Notes under the pieces: model-generated
What the model saw: only the letters and a program-made list of their open reading frames with translations
Told to the model about the DNA's origin: nothing
Databases searched by the model: none
Part shown: piece by piece, positions 1 through 5,574 of the stretch
Numbering within the stretch: the first letter of the stretch is position 1
Layout: the number at the start of each line of letters is the position of its first letter
NCBI GenBank assembly: GCA_035528235.1
Contig: DATKZB010000237.1
Coordinates: 1-8,799 of the forward strand
Reading direction: 5' to 3'
Source of the DNA: DATKZB01 sp035528235
GTDB lineage: Bacteria > Planctomycetota > Phycisphaerae > FEN-1346
DNA: 8,799 nucleotides
Program-made: the position numbers and the translations under genes

Positions 1-24
1 GCGGCGGCCTTCCCAGGCCGCCGC
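1..24 (-). repeat. Palindromic hairpin, GGCCT-NGGA-AGGCC family, copy a
   Basis: Perfect 10-bp inverted repeat: GCGGCGGCCT, loop TCCC, AGGCCGCCGC. Read on the minus strand the loop is GGGA, which matches the AGGA loop of the hairpins at 40-76, 2761-2784 and 8778-8799. The third G:C pair of the inner stem is T:A in the two right-hand copies, so pairing is kept while sequence changes. It lies head to head with copy b, 15 nt away, like a two-unit palindromic cluster. It may also lie just behind a gene outside the window. There is no T-tract on either side, so a classical Rho-independent terminator is not supported. Confidence 0.7.
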
Positions 25-39
25 GATCGGGCCTGACGC

Positions 40-76
40 ATGTTCCTGGCGGCCTAGGAAGGCCGCCAGGCAACAT
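40..76 (+). repeat. Palindromic hairpin, GGCCT-NGGA-AGGCC family, copy b
   Basis: Stem ATGTT plus CCTGGCGGCCT (40-55), loop AGGA (56-59), then AGGCCGCCAGG (60-70), a bulged C (71) and AACAT (72-76). That is 16 base pairs with one bulge. The inner 8 bp and the AGGA loop match the other family members, while the outer pairs differ but remain complementary. It lies 88 nt upstream of the dapB start and could be in its leader if transcription begins further left. Confidence 0.7.
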
Positions 77-164
77 GAAACTGCGAAGTAGCGGTGTAGG
101 ACTGACGGGCTGCCACGACCGCAGGCCGGCCGGTTCGCAGATGGCCCACTCGGAGGAAGCAAAG

Positions 165-956
165 ATGATTCACGTTGCCGTCTCGGGGGCCGCCGGGCGC
201 ATGGGCCGGACCCTGGTGCGCCTCATCGCCGAGGCCGACGACCTCGAACTCGTGGCCGCCCTCGAGGCGCCGGGCCATCCCTGCCTGGGGGCGAGCGCCG
301 GCGCGCTGGCGGGCGTCCAGGGCATGGACCTGAAGATCGCGGACCAGATGCGCGAGTTGCCGGACGTGCTGGTCGATTTCTCGCTGCCCGAGGGTTCCAT
401 CGAACGCATCGAGGCCTGCGCCGCGGCGGAGGTGCCGTGCGTGGTCGGGACGACGGGCTTCTCGGCCGAGCAGCGCGGCCGCATCGAGGCGGCGGCCGGC
501 AAGACCGCCATCATCCTGGCGCCGAACATGAGCGTGGGCGTGAACGTCCTGTTCCATGCGGCGGCGGAACTGGCCCGGGCCCTGGGCGACGAGTACGACA
601 TCGAGATCGTCGAGGCCCATCACCGCTTCAAGAAGGACGCCCCGTCGGGCACGGCCATCCACATCGCCGAAGAGATCGCGCGGGCCACCGGCCGGAACCT
701 GGCCGAGGCGGCCGTCCACGGGCGCGGGCCGGGCCATCCGCCGCGCCGGGTCGGCGAAATCGGCATCCACGCCATCCGCGGCGGCGACATCGTCGGCGAG
801 CACATCATCTATTACACGGCGCTGGGCGAGCGGCTGGAACTCAAGCACGTCGCCCACACCCGCGACACCTTCGCCCACGGGGCCCTCCGGGCCGTCCGCT
901 GGGTGGCCGACCGCGGACCGGGCCTGTACTCGATGACCGACGTGCTCGGGCTGTAG
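165..956 (+). CDS. dapB: 4-hydroxy-tetrahydrodipicolinate reductase (DapB)
   Basis: A 263-residue protein that reduces hydroxy-tetrahydrodipicolinate with NAD(P)H in the cytosolic lysine/meso-diaminopimelate pathway. The N-terminal Rossmann motif GAAGRMGR lies at residues 8-15. The fold then shows VDFSLPEG (70-77), VVGTTGF (93-99) and APNMSVGVNVLF (119-130). The family signature EAHHRFKKDAPSGTA (150-164) carries the catalytic His pair (152-153), the substrate lysine 156 and the SGT substrate loop. Length is normal for the family. I chose the ATG at 165 because GGAGG (152-156) sits 8 nt before it and the Rossmann fold starts at once; an in-frame ATG at 75 would add 30 residues without homology character. 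No other lysine gene is nearby. A palindromic element begins 11 nt after the stop. Confidence 0.96.
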   Translation: MIHVAVSGAAGRMGRTLVRLIAEADDLELVAALEAPGHPCLGASAGALAGVQGMDLKIADQMRELPDVLVDFSLPEGSIERIEACAAAEVPCVVGTTGFSAEQRGRIEAAAGKTAIILAPNMSVGVNVLFHAAAELARALGDEYDIEIVEAHHRFKKDAPSGTAIHIAEEIARATGRNLAEAAVHGRGPGHPPRRVGEIGIHAIRGGDIVGEHIIYYTALGERLELKHVAHTRDTFAHGALRAVRWVADRGPGLYSMTDVLGL

Positions 957-967
957 AGCAGTTCAAC

Positions 968-1080
968 ATTGCGTGTTTGCGCGGCGGGTCCCCGCACCCG
1001 CCGCGCTCGAGGTCCGACTGCGGGTTGGCGCGGTGGGTACGGGGACCCACCGCGCCCAAGTGGTGGTGTGAATACGCAAT
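968..1080. repeat. 113-bp palindromic element with two mirrored hairpins
   Basis: The ends form an inverted repeat, ATTGCGTGTT at 968-977 against AATACGCAAT at 1071-1080 (9 of 10 pairs). Inside are two strong hairpins. The first has arms GCGCGGCGGG (979-988) and CCCGCCGCGC (997-1006). The second has arms GGCGCGGTGGGT (1027-1038) and ACCCACCGCGCC (1045-1056). The second hairpin is the reverse complement of the first apart from C:G to T:A pair changes and one loop change, so the element is a large imperfect palindrome, roughly left arm - 20-nt spacer - right arm with an extra 15 nt or so. No target-site duplication is visible. It fills the dapB/flavodoxin gap and may also end dapB transcripts, although no T-tract follows. 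A non-autonomous mobile repeat or BIME-like unit is the best guess. Confidence 0.65.
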
Positions 1081-1129
1081 CTCAAAACGCTGTAGCCATA
1101 GCACAATCCATGAGAGGAAAGGACGCCCG

Positions 1130-1762
1130 ATGAAACGATACCTGGTGCCGATGAGTGTGGTAACCGCCCTGCTGGTCGCCGGGGCCGTCTGGGGCCTGGC
1201 CGGGGCCCAGGAACAGGCCAAGATCGCGGACGTCCTCATCATCCACGGCGGCGGCACGCCGTGCGAGAACATGGGCAAGTTCACGCCCGAGAACGTCGAC
1301 GCCGTCTCCTGCCCCACGCCGCCCGGCATGAACTGCGCCAAGGCCGCCAACCTGGTGGCCGAGGCGCTACGGGCCAAACAACTGAGCGTCACCGTCGTGC
1401 CGGCCGACGCCATCACCCACCGCCGCGACATCCTGGCCCACCGGTGCGTCGTCCTGGCCAGCCCGTCCTACTTCGGAAACGCCAGTTGGAAGATGCACAA
1501 ACTCTTCCACGAGGCGTTCTGGCAGGTCCACGCCCTGGGCGGCGAATGCCTGGACGGCCGCCGCTTCGCCCTCCTGGCCACCGGCATCCACGAGAACCGG
1601 TGCCAGCAGACACTGGCCGCCATGGAAGACGTGGTCAAGTCCTGCCAGGGCACGCCGGGCCCGACGGCCGTGGTGCTCATCAACCAGACCGCCGACGAGA
1701 CCAAGGCCGCCGCCGCCAAGTTCGCCGATGAGATCGCCGGGAAGTTGACCGAGGGCAAGTAG
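1130..1762 (+). CDS. Exported flavodoxin-like protein
   Basis: A 210-residue protein. Residues 1-26 look like a Sec signal peptide: KR, then a hydrophobic stretch to about residue 25, with an A-G-A/Q cleavage site after residue 26. The rest reads as a flavodoxin/NAD(P)H-FMN-reductase fold: first strand ADVLIIHGG (33-41), helix NCAKAANLVAEALRAK (68-83), and the phosphate/flavin loop ASPSYFGNAS (110-119), which resembles the SPTYFGNMS loop of WrbA/flavodoxin families. Seven cysteines (45, 61, 69, 106, 140, 158, 172) are many for a flavodoxin and could form disulfides or bind metal in the periplasm. Partner and substrate are unknown. AGAGGAAAGGA (1113-1123) supports the ATG at 1130. The reading frame stays open upstream through dapB, but that part is out-of-frame dapB sequence. 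It could be a cell-surface redox protein; FMN binding is inferred. Confidence 0.8.
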   Translation: MKRYLVPMSVVTALLVAGAVWGLAGAQEQAKIADVLIIHGGGTPCENMGKFTPENVDAVSCPTPPGMNCAKAANLVAEALRAKQLSVTVVPADAITHRRDILAHRCVVLASPSYFGNASWKMHKLFHEAFWQVHALGGECLDGRRFALLATGIHENRCQQTLAAMEDVVKSCQGTPGPTAVVLINQTADETKAAAAKFADEIAGKLTEGK

Positions 1763-1815
1763 CGACCGGCCAAAGGGACACGGGGCGCAAGGCCCACAGG
1801 AAAAGGGGGCATACC

Positions 1816-2241
1816 ATGACGGGCGATGAACGGCCTCAGCGCACGCAGGGGGAGTCCAGGGACACGAAGCGCCGCAGTCGTCCCCTGATTGTGACCGGCA
1901 TCGTGCTCCTCGGGGTGGCGGCCTTGGTGCTTCTGACGGGGCTCTTGGTGATCGAGGCGGGACGGAACGATGCTCTAGGTGTGTCGTTTTTGACCGCCAC
2001 TGGGATCGGTGTTGTCTGTATCGTCCTGGGATGTATTCCATTGGACTGCCGGCTCATGGTACTAGGCATCCTCTTGCTGGGTGTGGGGGCTGCCTGCGCA
2101 GCCTTCCTCGCCGACGAGAGGTACGTTAGGGCACAAGAGACGGCTGTGTATGCATTTGTGATTGCCGTCAGTGGAGTGAGTGGTCTTGTGTGCGTGGCAC
2201 TGGACTTTGTGCGCATGCTGTCCAGCAGGAAAGGAACTTGA
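1816..2241 (+). CDS. Small four-helix membrane protein, unknown function
   Basis: A 141-residue protein with a charged N-terminal tail (residues 1-23, ending KRRSRP) and four hydrophobic segments at about 24-47, 55-74, 78-98 and 109-133. The positive charges at the tail and at the C-terminal RMLSSRK place both ends in the cytoplasm. I recognise no family. GGGGG (1805-1809) precedes the ATG. The stop codon ends one base before the start of the next gene, so the two are almost certainly co-transcribed and translationally linked. Codons ending in A or T (for example CTA, GGT, TGT, ATT, GCA, TTT) are clearly more frequent than in dapB or the flavodoxin gene, suggesting a different origin or weaker selection. 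It may anchor or partner the repeat protein that follows; this is inference from position only. Confidence 0.7.
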   Translation: MTGDERPQRTQGESRDTKRRSRPLIVTGIVLLGVAALVLLTGLLVIEAGRNDALGVSFLTATGIGVVCIVLGCIPLDCRLMVLGILLLGVGAACAAFLADERYVRAQETAVYAFVIAVSGVSGLVCVALDFVRMLSSRKGT

Positions 2242-2242
2242 A

Positions 2243-2731
2243 ATGACGACCGACGAGCGATTGGAGCGATTGGAGCGGGAATTGGCCGATCTGGTGAAAA
2301 CAGTGAAATGGAAGTTGGCTGAGATCAAGGCCAAACTGGCCAACGTTGGAGTCACGGGCGTCGCCTATGAGGACGAGAAGGGCGAGATCCGCGCGGCGGG
2401 ATTCCTCATAGGCAGCCTCGCCCTTAGGGACGAGAAGGGCGAGGTTCGTGGCATACTAGGGTCGCGCGAGAGCGGCTCCACGCTACTTCTGTGCGGCGAG
2501 AAGAAGGGCAAAGCCAACATAGAAATGGGCGTCCTTGAGGACGGCCCGGAACTGGTCCTGCGCGACGAGGCAAACAAGGATCGCGCGGTGCTGAATGTGG
2601 ACAAGGACGGGCCGAGGCTGCGCCTGCGTGACGAAAAGGGTAACGTGCGCGCCTCGCTGGGCATGACCCCAAACGGGCCGAGGCTGGCCCTGTTCGACGA
2701 GAAAGGCGAGGTGATCTGGTCCGCCCCGTAG
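2243..2731 (+). CDS. Coiled-coil plus tandem GPxLxLRDEKG repeat protein
   Basis: A 162-residue soluble protein without a signal peptide. Residues 4-34 (ERLERLERELADLVKTV and on) form a heptad-rich helix. From about 40 to the end there are roughly six degenerate repeats of 20-24 residues with the pattern GP-x-L-x-L-RDEKG-x-x-RA-x-L-G: around 41-58, 59-79, 80-102, 103-124, 125-146 and 147-162. Alternating hydrophobic residues and regularly placed Asp/Gly suggest short beta-hairpins stacking into an elongated beta structure. The ATG at 2243 has AGGAAAGGAA (2227-2236) at good spacing; the frame is open further upstream, but that part overlaps the membrane-protein gene. Start and previous stop are separated by one base, so it is an operon partner. 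I recognise no named family or catalytic motif. A scaffold or binding role with the membrane protein is possible but not shown. Confidence 0.75.
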   Translation: MTTDERLERLERELADLVKTVKWKLAEIKAKLANVGVTGVAYEDEKGEIRAAGFLIGSLALRDEKGEVRGILGSRESGSTLLLCGEKKGKANIEMGVLEDGPELVLRDEANKDRAVLNVDKDGPRLRLRDEKGNVRASLGMTPNGPRLALFDEKGEVIWSAP

Positions 2732-2752
2732 TAGCGCCGCAGGTTGCTCTGC

Positions 2753-2822
2753 GTCAACTCGCGGTGGCCTAGGAAGGCCACCGCGCAGGGTTCCAAGGAG
2801 CCCACGCCGAGTTGACAAAGTA
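2753..2822 (+). repeat. Dispersed structured repeat, copy 1 (three-way junction fold)
   Basis: Terminal inverted repeats GTCAACTCG (2753-2761) and CGAGTTGAC (2808-2816) enclose two hairpins. Hairpin 1 is GCGGTGGCCT - AGGA - AGGCCACCGC (2761-2784). Hairpin 2 is GGGTTCC - AA - GGAGCCC (2788-2803), which needs one G.U pair. Together they make a closed three-way junction. The stretch 2763-2822 matches the reverse complement of 8741-8799 at 58 of 60 positions, one difference being a single-base deletion. A small extra stem, CGCAG (2738-2742) with CTGCG (2749-2753), precedes it. It lies between the stops of two convergent genes (2731 and 2826), a typical location for REP-like elements, and may act as a bidirectional end of transcription. 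No T-tract is present. Confidence 0.8.
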
Positions 2823-2825
2823 GCA

Positions 2826-4373
2826 CTACCCGATGAGCATTGCCCGGGCGACGTACTGGGCGATGAAGAGCACCGTAAACAGGGCGACCATCCAGTGGAG
2901 TTCCCTGGCCCGGCCGGTCACGATCTTCAGGAGCGTGTACGCGATGAACCCCCAGGCGATGCCCTCGGCAATCGACAGGGTGAACTGCATGATGACGATC
3001 GTCAGGAACGCCGGAATCGCCTCGTCGTAATCCTCCCAGCGGATCTTGCGGACCGCGCCCATCATCATCACGCCGATGACCACCAGCACCGGCGCGATGA
3101 CCGGGTAGAACTTGACCTCAACACCCGTCCCCACAGCCACCTGCCGCAGGGCCTCGCCCGTCTCGGCGTGCACAAAGTGCGCCCCCATGCCCACCATCTC
3201 GACCAGGGGAGCGAAGAACAGGGCCAGCAGCAGCAGGATGCCCGTGACCACGGCCGCCAGGCCGGTGCGGGCGCCTTCCCGCACGCCGGCGGCGCTCTCG
3301 ACGTAGGTCGTGATGGTGCTCGTGCCGACAACGGCCCCCATCACCGTGCCGACGGCGTCGGAGAACAGCGCCCACCGGGCCCGGGGCAGGCGGCCCTGGG
3401 CGTCGAGGAACCCGGCGCGCTCGGCCACGCCGATGAGCGTCCCGATCGTGTCGAACATGTCGAGGAAGAAGAAGATGAACACCACGAGCACGACGGCCAC
3501 CAGGCCGTGCCGGCGGAAGATCGCCAGCGGGTCATTGAAAACCGCGCCCAGCGTCGTCCGGGGCCAGGCGGGCACCGCCACGACCCGGCCGACCCAACCG
3601 GCGGCCTCGCGGGGCTCGGCGAGCACCACGCGGACCTTCTCGGGTGCGACGGGCGTCGCGGCGTCGACGGCGCCCTGGGTCACACCGATGCGTTCCAGGT
3701 ACTGCGCCTCGGTCACCACCTCCAAACCGTCGGGCCGGTGGTACGCCGGGCCCAGCCAACTGACCGTCAGGGCGATGACCGCCGTCGCCAGGATGCCCAC
3801 CAGGATGGCCGCGCGGAACCGGATGGCCGTCAGCATCGCCGTGATGACGATCCCCGCCAGCACCACGAGCACGACCGGGCTCGTCAGGTCGCCCAGGCGG
3901 ACCAGGACGGCCGGGCTGTTCTGCACGATGCCGCCGTACTGGAGACCCACGAAGGCGATCAGCAGGCCGATGCCGACGGCAATGGCGTACTTCAGGCCCT
4001 CGGGCACCGCGTGCATGACGGCCTCGCGGAGGCCGAAGAAACTTAAGAGAACGAACACGCTGCCGGCCAGAAGGTTCGCGACCAGCGCCTCCTGCCAACT
4101 GAACCCCATGACCAGGCACACGGTGTAAGCGAAGAAGAAGTTGGTGCCCATGCCCGGCGCCAGGGCAAAGGGATAGTTGGCCAACAGGCCCATCAGGAAA
4201 CACGCCAGCGCCGAGCACACGCAGGTGGCAAAGAAGACGTCGGCCGCCGGCATGCCGGTGGCGGCGAGAACGGCCGGCTGGACGAAAACGATGTACGAGA
4301 GCGTCAGAAACGTCACCAGACCGCCGCGAACCTCCGCCCCGACGGTCGTACCGTGCTCACGGAGCCGGAACAT
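2826..4373 (-). CDS. Guanine/hypoxanthine permease, AzgA/NCS2 family
   Basis: A 515-residue inner-membrane transporter with about 12-14 hydrophobic helices that should import guanine/hypoxanthine/adenine with protons. Diagnostic segments are LTLSYIVFVQPAVLAATGMP (23-42), APGMGTNFFFAYTV (72-85; family usually GMGxNA), FLDMFDTIGTLIGVAERAG (303-321) and GTSTITTYVESAAGVREGARTGL (350-372). The C-terminal AIPAFLTIVIMQFTLSIAEGIAWGF (452-476) also fits. Usual AzgA proteins have about 430-450 residues; the excess is mainly a hydrophilic insert at about 211-275 between helices and a smaller one near 398-421. The common MPLT before SIAEGI is MQFT here. The ATG at 4373 begins the usual FxLxxxGT(T) N-terminus, with only a GGGGG stretch as weak ribosome site. 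It lies 74 nt behind the ferredoxin gene on the same strand and is probably co-transcribed with it, though the two have no obvious functional link. Exact base specificity cannot be read from sequence. Confidence 0.93.
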   Translation of the reverse strand: MFRLREHGTTVGAEVRGGLVTFLTLSYIVFVQPAVLAATGMPAADVFFATCVCSALACFLMGLLANYPFALAPGMGTNFFFAYTVCLVMGFSWQEALVANLLAGSVFVLLSFFGLREAVMHAVPEGLKYAIAVGIGLLIAFVGLQYGGIVQNSPAVLVRLGDLTSPVVLVVLAGIVITAMLTAIRFRAAILVGILATAVIALTVSWLGPAYHRPDGLEVVTEAQYLERIGVTQGAVDAATPVAPEKVRVVLAEPREAAGWVGRVVAVPAWPRTTLGAVFNDPLAIFRRHGLVAVVLVVFIFFFLDMFDTIGTLIGVAERAGFLDAQGRLPRARWALFSDAVGTVMGAVVGTSTITTYVESAAGVREGARTGLAAVVTGILLLLALFFAPLVEMVGMGAHFVHAETGEALRQVAVGTGVEVKFYPVIAPVLVVIGVMMMGAVRKIRWEDYDEAIPAFLTIVIMQFTLSIAEGIAWGFIAYTLLKIVTGRARELHWMVALFTVLFIAQYVARAMLIG

Positions 4374-4415
4374 GGAATGGACCCCCGCGCTGAAGGCTCA
4401 GGGCACTCGGGCGTT

Positions 4416-4432
4416 CGTCGGACCGGCCGACG
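4416..4432. other. Small hairpin between ferredoxin and permease genes
   Basis: Perfect 6-bp stem CGTCGG (4416-4421) with CCGACG (4427-4432) and a 5-nt loop. It sits in the 74-nt gap behind the ferredoxin stop. It has no T-tract, so at most it would be an RNA-stability or attenuation element; it could be chance in such GC-rich DNA. Confidence 0.3.
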
Positions 4433-4447
4433 CGAGCGGGCCCGGCG

Positions 4448-4639
4448 TCAGGCTTCCTCGATGAAGATGGCTTCGACGGGACACGCCTCGGCAGCCTCGC
4501 GAACCATGCCAGCCAGGTCGTCCGGCACTTCGTCCACCAGGGCCACCGAGAGGTCGTCGCGAAGTTCGAAGACCTCCGGGCACATGTCGACACAGACGCC
4601 ACAGCCGGTGCACAGGTCGGCATCGACGCGAACTCGCAT
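4448..4639 (-). CDS. Small single-cluster ferredoxin
   Basis: A 63-residue cytosolic electron carrier. The cluster motif C10-TG-C13-GV-C16-VDM-C20-P plus C53-P gives the four [4Fe-4S] ligands C10, C13, C16 and C53. C20 is left over; in two-cluster ferredoxins it binds the second cluster and in some single-cluster ones it forms a disulfide, but no second partner cysteine exists here. The acidic C-terminus (EAIFIEEA) and acidic centre are usual. Start: ATG at 4639 with an almost perfect Shine-Dalgarno GGGGAGGTGA (4643-4652) and 6-nt spacing after GGAGG, much stronger than its neighbours' and predicting high translation. Downstream, 74 nt away, is the permease gene. The redox partner cannot be named from this window. 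Confidence 0.92.
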   Translation of the reverse strand: MRVRVDADLCTGCGVCVDMCPEVFELRDDLSVALVDEVPDDLAGMVREAAEACPVEAIFIEEA

Positions 4640-4968
4640 GGGTCACCTCCCCTGCCGGTTCCGGGCTTACCGCCCCGCCCCGAAGCGCTCGGTCGCCGGC
4701 GGCAGCCGGCCGGCGTGCCGTCGGCCGCTTCCAAAAACAGGACGAGAGGACGGGCCAGCCCGCCCTCTCGTCATCATGGTTTTCCGAAACGTGCCCCGAC
4801 CGTCCCCTGCCCCACACTAGGCGGCGCGGCTTCTTGGGACAGATCGGCCAACCGCGCACAACGGCCACCTAGCCAAAACGTGGCACGGCGTGCGCAGCGC
4901 ATGGCTGTACCCGCCTTCCTGAGCCGACACAGTCCTGCTGAGTCGAGCGGTTCGATTGCCCACATCGC
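4640..4968. other. Intergenic region, ferredoxin upstream / arsR downstream
   Basis: A 329-bp gap. It holds the ferredoxin ribosome site (4643-4652), GC-rich palindromic sequence (about 4690-4730) and the terminator at 4733-4772. No clear sigma-70 promoter for the ferredoxin is visible between 4653 and 4732. From 4773 to 4968 I see nothing I can support; a short minus-strand frame there lacks a ribosome site and neighbour-like codon use. Confidence 0.6.
4733..4772 (-). terminator. Rho-independent terminator of the arsR-type gene
   Basis: On the minus strand a 15-bp stem with one mismatch and a 2-nt loop (4741-4772; outer arms GACGAGAG and CTCTCGTC) is followed by CTGTTTTTGG, giving a T5 run (4733-4737). 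It is the only classical terminator in the window and lies about 200 nt behind the repressor stop, separating it from the ferredoxin/permease pair. On the plus strand a weaker GGTTTT follows the same stem. Confidence 0.75.
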
Positions 4969-5274
4969 CTACTTGGCGGGCGTGAGCTTCGCGATCGCCG
5001 CGGCCAGTTCCTTCAGGTTCTTCTTGTCGGTCGTGTAGACGACCGACTTGCCCTGGCGCGTGCCGGTCACCAGGCGCCCCATCCGGAGCAGGCCCAGGTG
5101 GTGGCTGATCGTCGGCTGCTTCAGCCCCAGTGCCGTGCAGAGGGCCGTGACGTTCCTGGCCCCTGCGGCAAGCATCTTCAGGATGCCCAACCGGGTGGGG
5201 TCAGACAGCAGCGCAAAACCACGTGCCCACTCTGACAACTCCGCTTTCGCGGCCACACTTATCTTCTTAGCCAT
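4969..5274 (-). CDS. ArsR/SmtB-type winged-helix repressor
   Basis: A 101-residue DNA-binding protein. ALLSDPTRLGILKMLAAG (21-38) is the typical first helix pair of the ArsR fold. NVTALCTALGLKQPTISHHLGLLRMGRLV (41-69) is the helix-turn-helix, with recognition helix QPTISHHLGLLR. GTRQGKSVVYTT (71-82) is the beta wing. Only one cysteine (C46) exists, at the place where ArsR proper has its ELCVCDL metal site, so arsenic/metal sensing by that site is unlikely. The ATG at 5274 has AAAGGG (5283-5288) at 8 nt; an upstream in-frame ATG would overlap the promoter. No metal-resistance gene is adjacent, so it may regulate itself or a distant target. A promoter lies at 5309-5337 and a terminator at 4733-4772, so it looks monocistronic. 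Confidence 0.9.
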   Translation of the reverse strand: MAKKISVAAKAELSEWARGFALLSDPTRLGILKMLAAGARNVTALCTALGLKQPTISHHLGLLRMGRLVTGTRQGKSVVYTTDKKNLKELAAAIAKLTPAK

Positions 5275-5308
5275 TGATCCTGCCCTTTCCTTTCCCCCCT
5301 GCGCGAGC

Positions 5309-5337
5309 ATTGTAGACCAACCTGTAAGCAATAGCAA
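5309..5337 (-). promoter_or_regulatory. Sigma-70 promoter of the arsR-type gene
   Basis: Minus strand: -35 TTGCTA (5332-5337), 17-nt spacer, -10 TACAAT (5309-5314), matching 4/6 and 5/6 consensus bases. The region is AT-rich against the surrounding sequence. The start site would be near 5302, giving a leader of about 28 nt. Confidence 0.6.
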
Positions 5338-5349
5338 TACCCTTGGGTA
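5338..5349. promoter_or_regulatory. Candidate operator palindrome
   Basis: Inverted repeat TACCC-TT-GGGTA touches the upstream edge of the arsR-type -35 box. Position would allow autoregulation, but a 5-bp half-site is short and ArsR sites are usually longer; treat as a candidate only. Confidence 0.3.
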
Positions 5350-5574
5350 AACATTCGATTGGATAATCCTAGCTCACCCATCAGGCATGACACAGCAACA
5401 AAGGACATTCTAGCCATTTCCCAACCCGCAGCAAGCCGAATATCCGGAAAATCTCGCCCGCGCCGCCGTCGCGCCTTCCGCGCACGGCAACTGCCGCGAC
5501 AGTCCTTCCCGCAATGCGAACGCCAACTCGGAAGGGTCCCTTGCCAACTCCCCTTCCCATCGCCTCAGAGAGGA
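5350..5574. other. Gene-free stretch between arsR-type gene and tRNA
   Basis: Together with the promoter region it makes a 300-bp gap. I see a GGATAATCC palindrome (5361-5369), a small CGGCA-AC-TGCCG stem near 5487, an 11-nt palindrome AAGGGTCCCTT (5532-5542) and two GCCAACTC copies flanking it in the tRNA 3' flank. None is convincing as a gene, and no T-rich terminator for the tRNA is visible. Confidence 0.5.

Noticed and set aside
54..878. Long minus-strand open frame opposite dapB
   Set aside because: Arg/Gly/Ala/Asp-rich translation without family motifs; explained by high GC opposite a strongly supported gene.
437..1129. Upstream extension of the flavodoxin gene frame through dapB
   Set aside because: The extension is Arg/Gly/Pro-rich and out of frame with dapB; the start at 1130 has a ribosome site and a signal peptide.
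2895..4046. 383-codon plus-strand frame opposite the permease
   Set aside because: His/Asp/Gln/Arg-rich shadow of hydrophobic codons; no motifs, and the permease is clear.
4774..4965. 63-codon minus-strand frame directly after the arsR-type stop
   Set aside because: No ribosome site, codon use unlike neighbours, no fold pattern; more likely the 3' untranslated stretch before the terminator.
5275..5337. Longer N-terminus for the ArsR-type protein
   Set aside because: It would start inside the -35 box of the predicted promoter and adds residues without family character.
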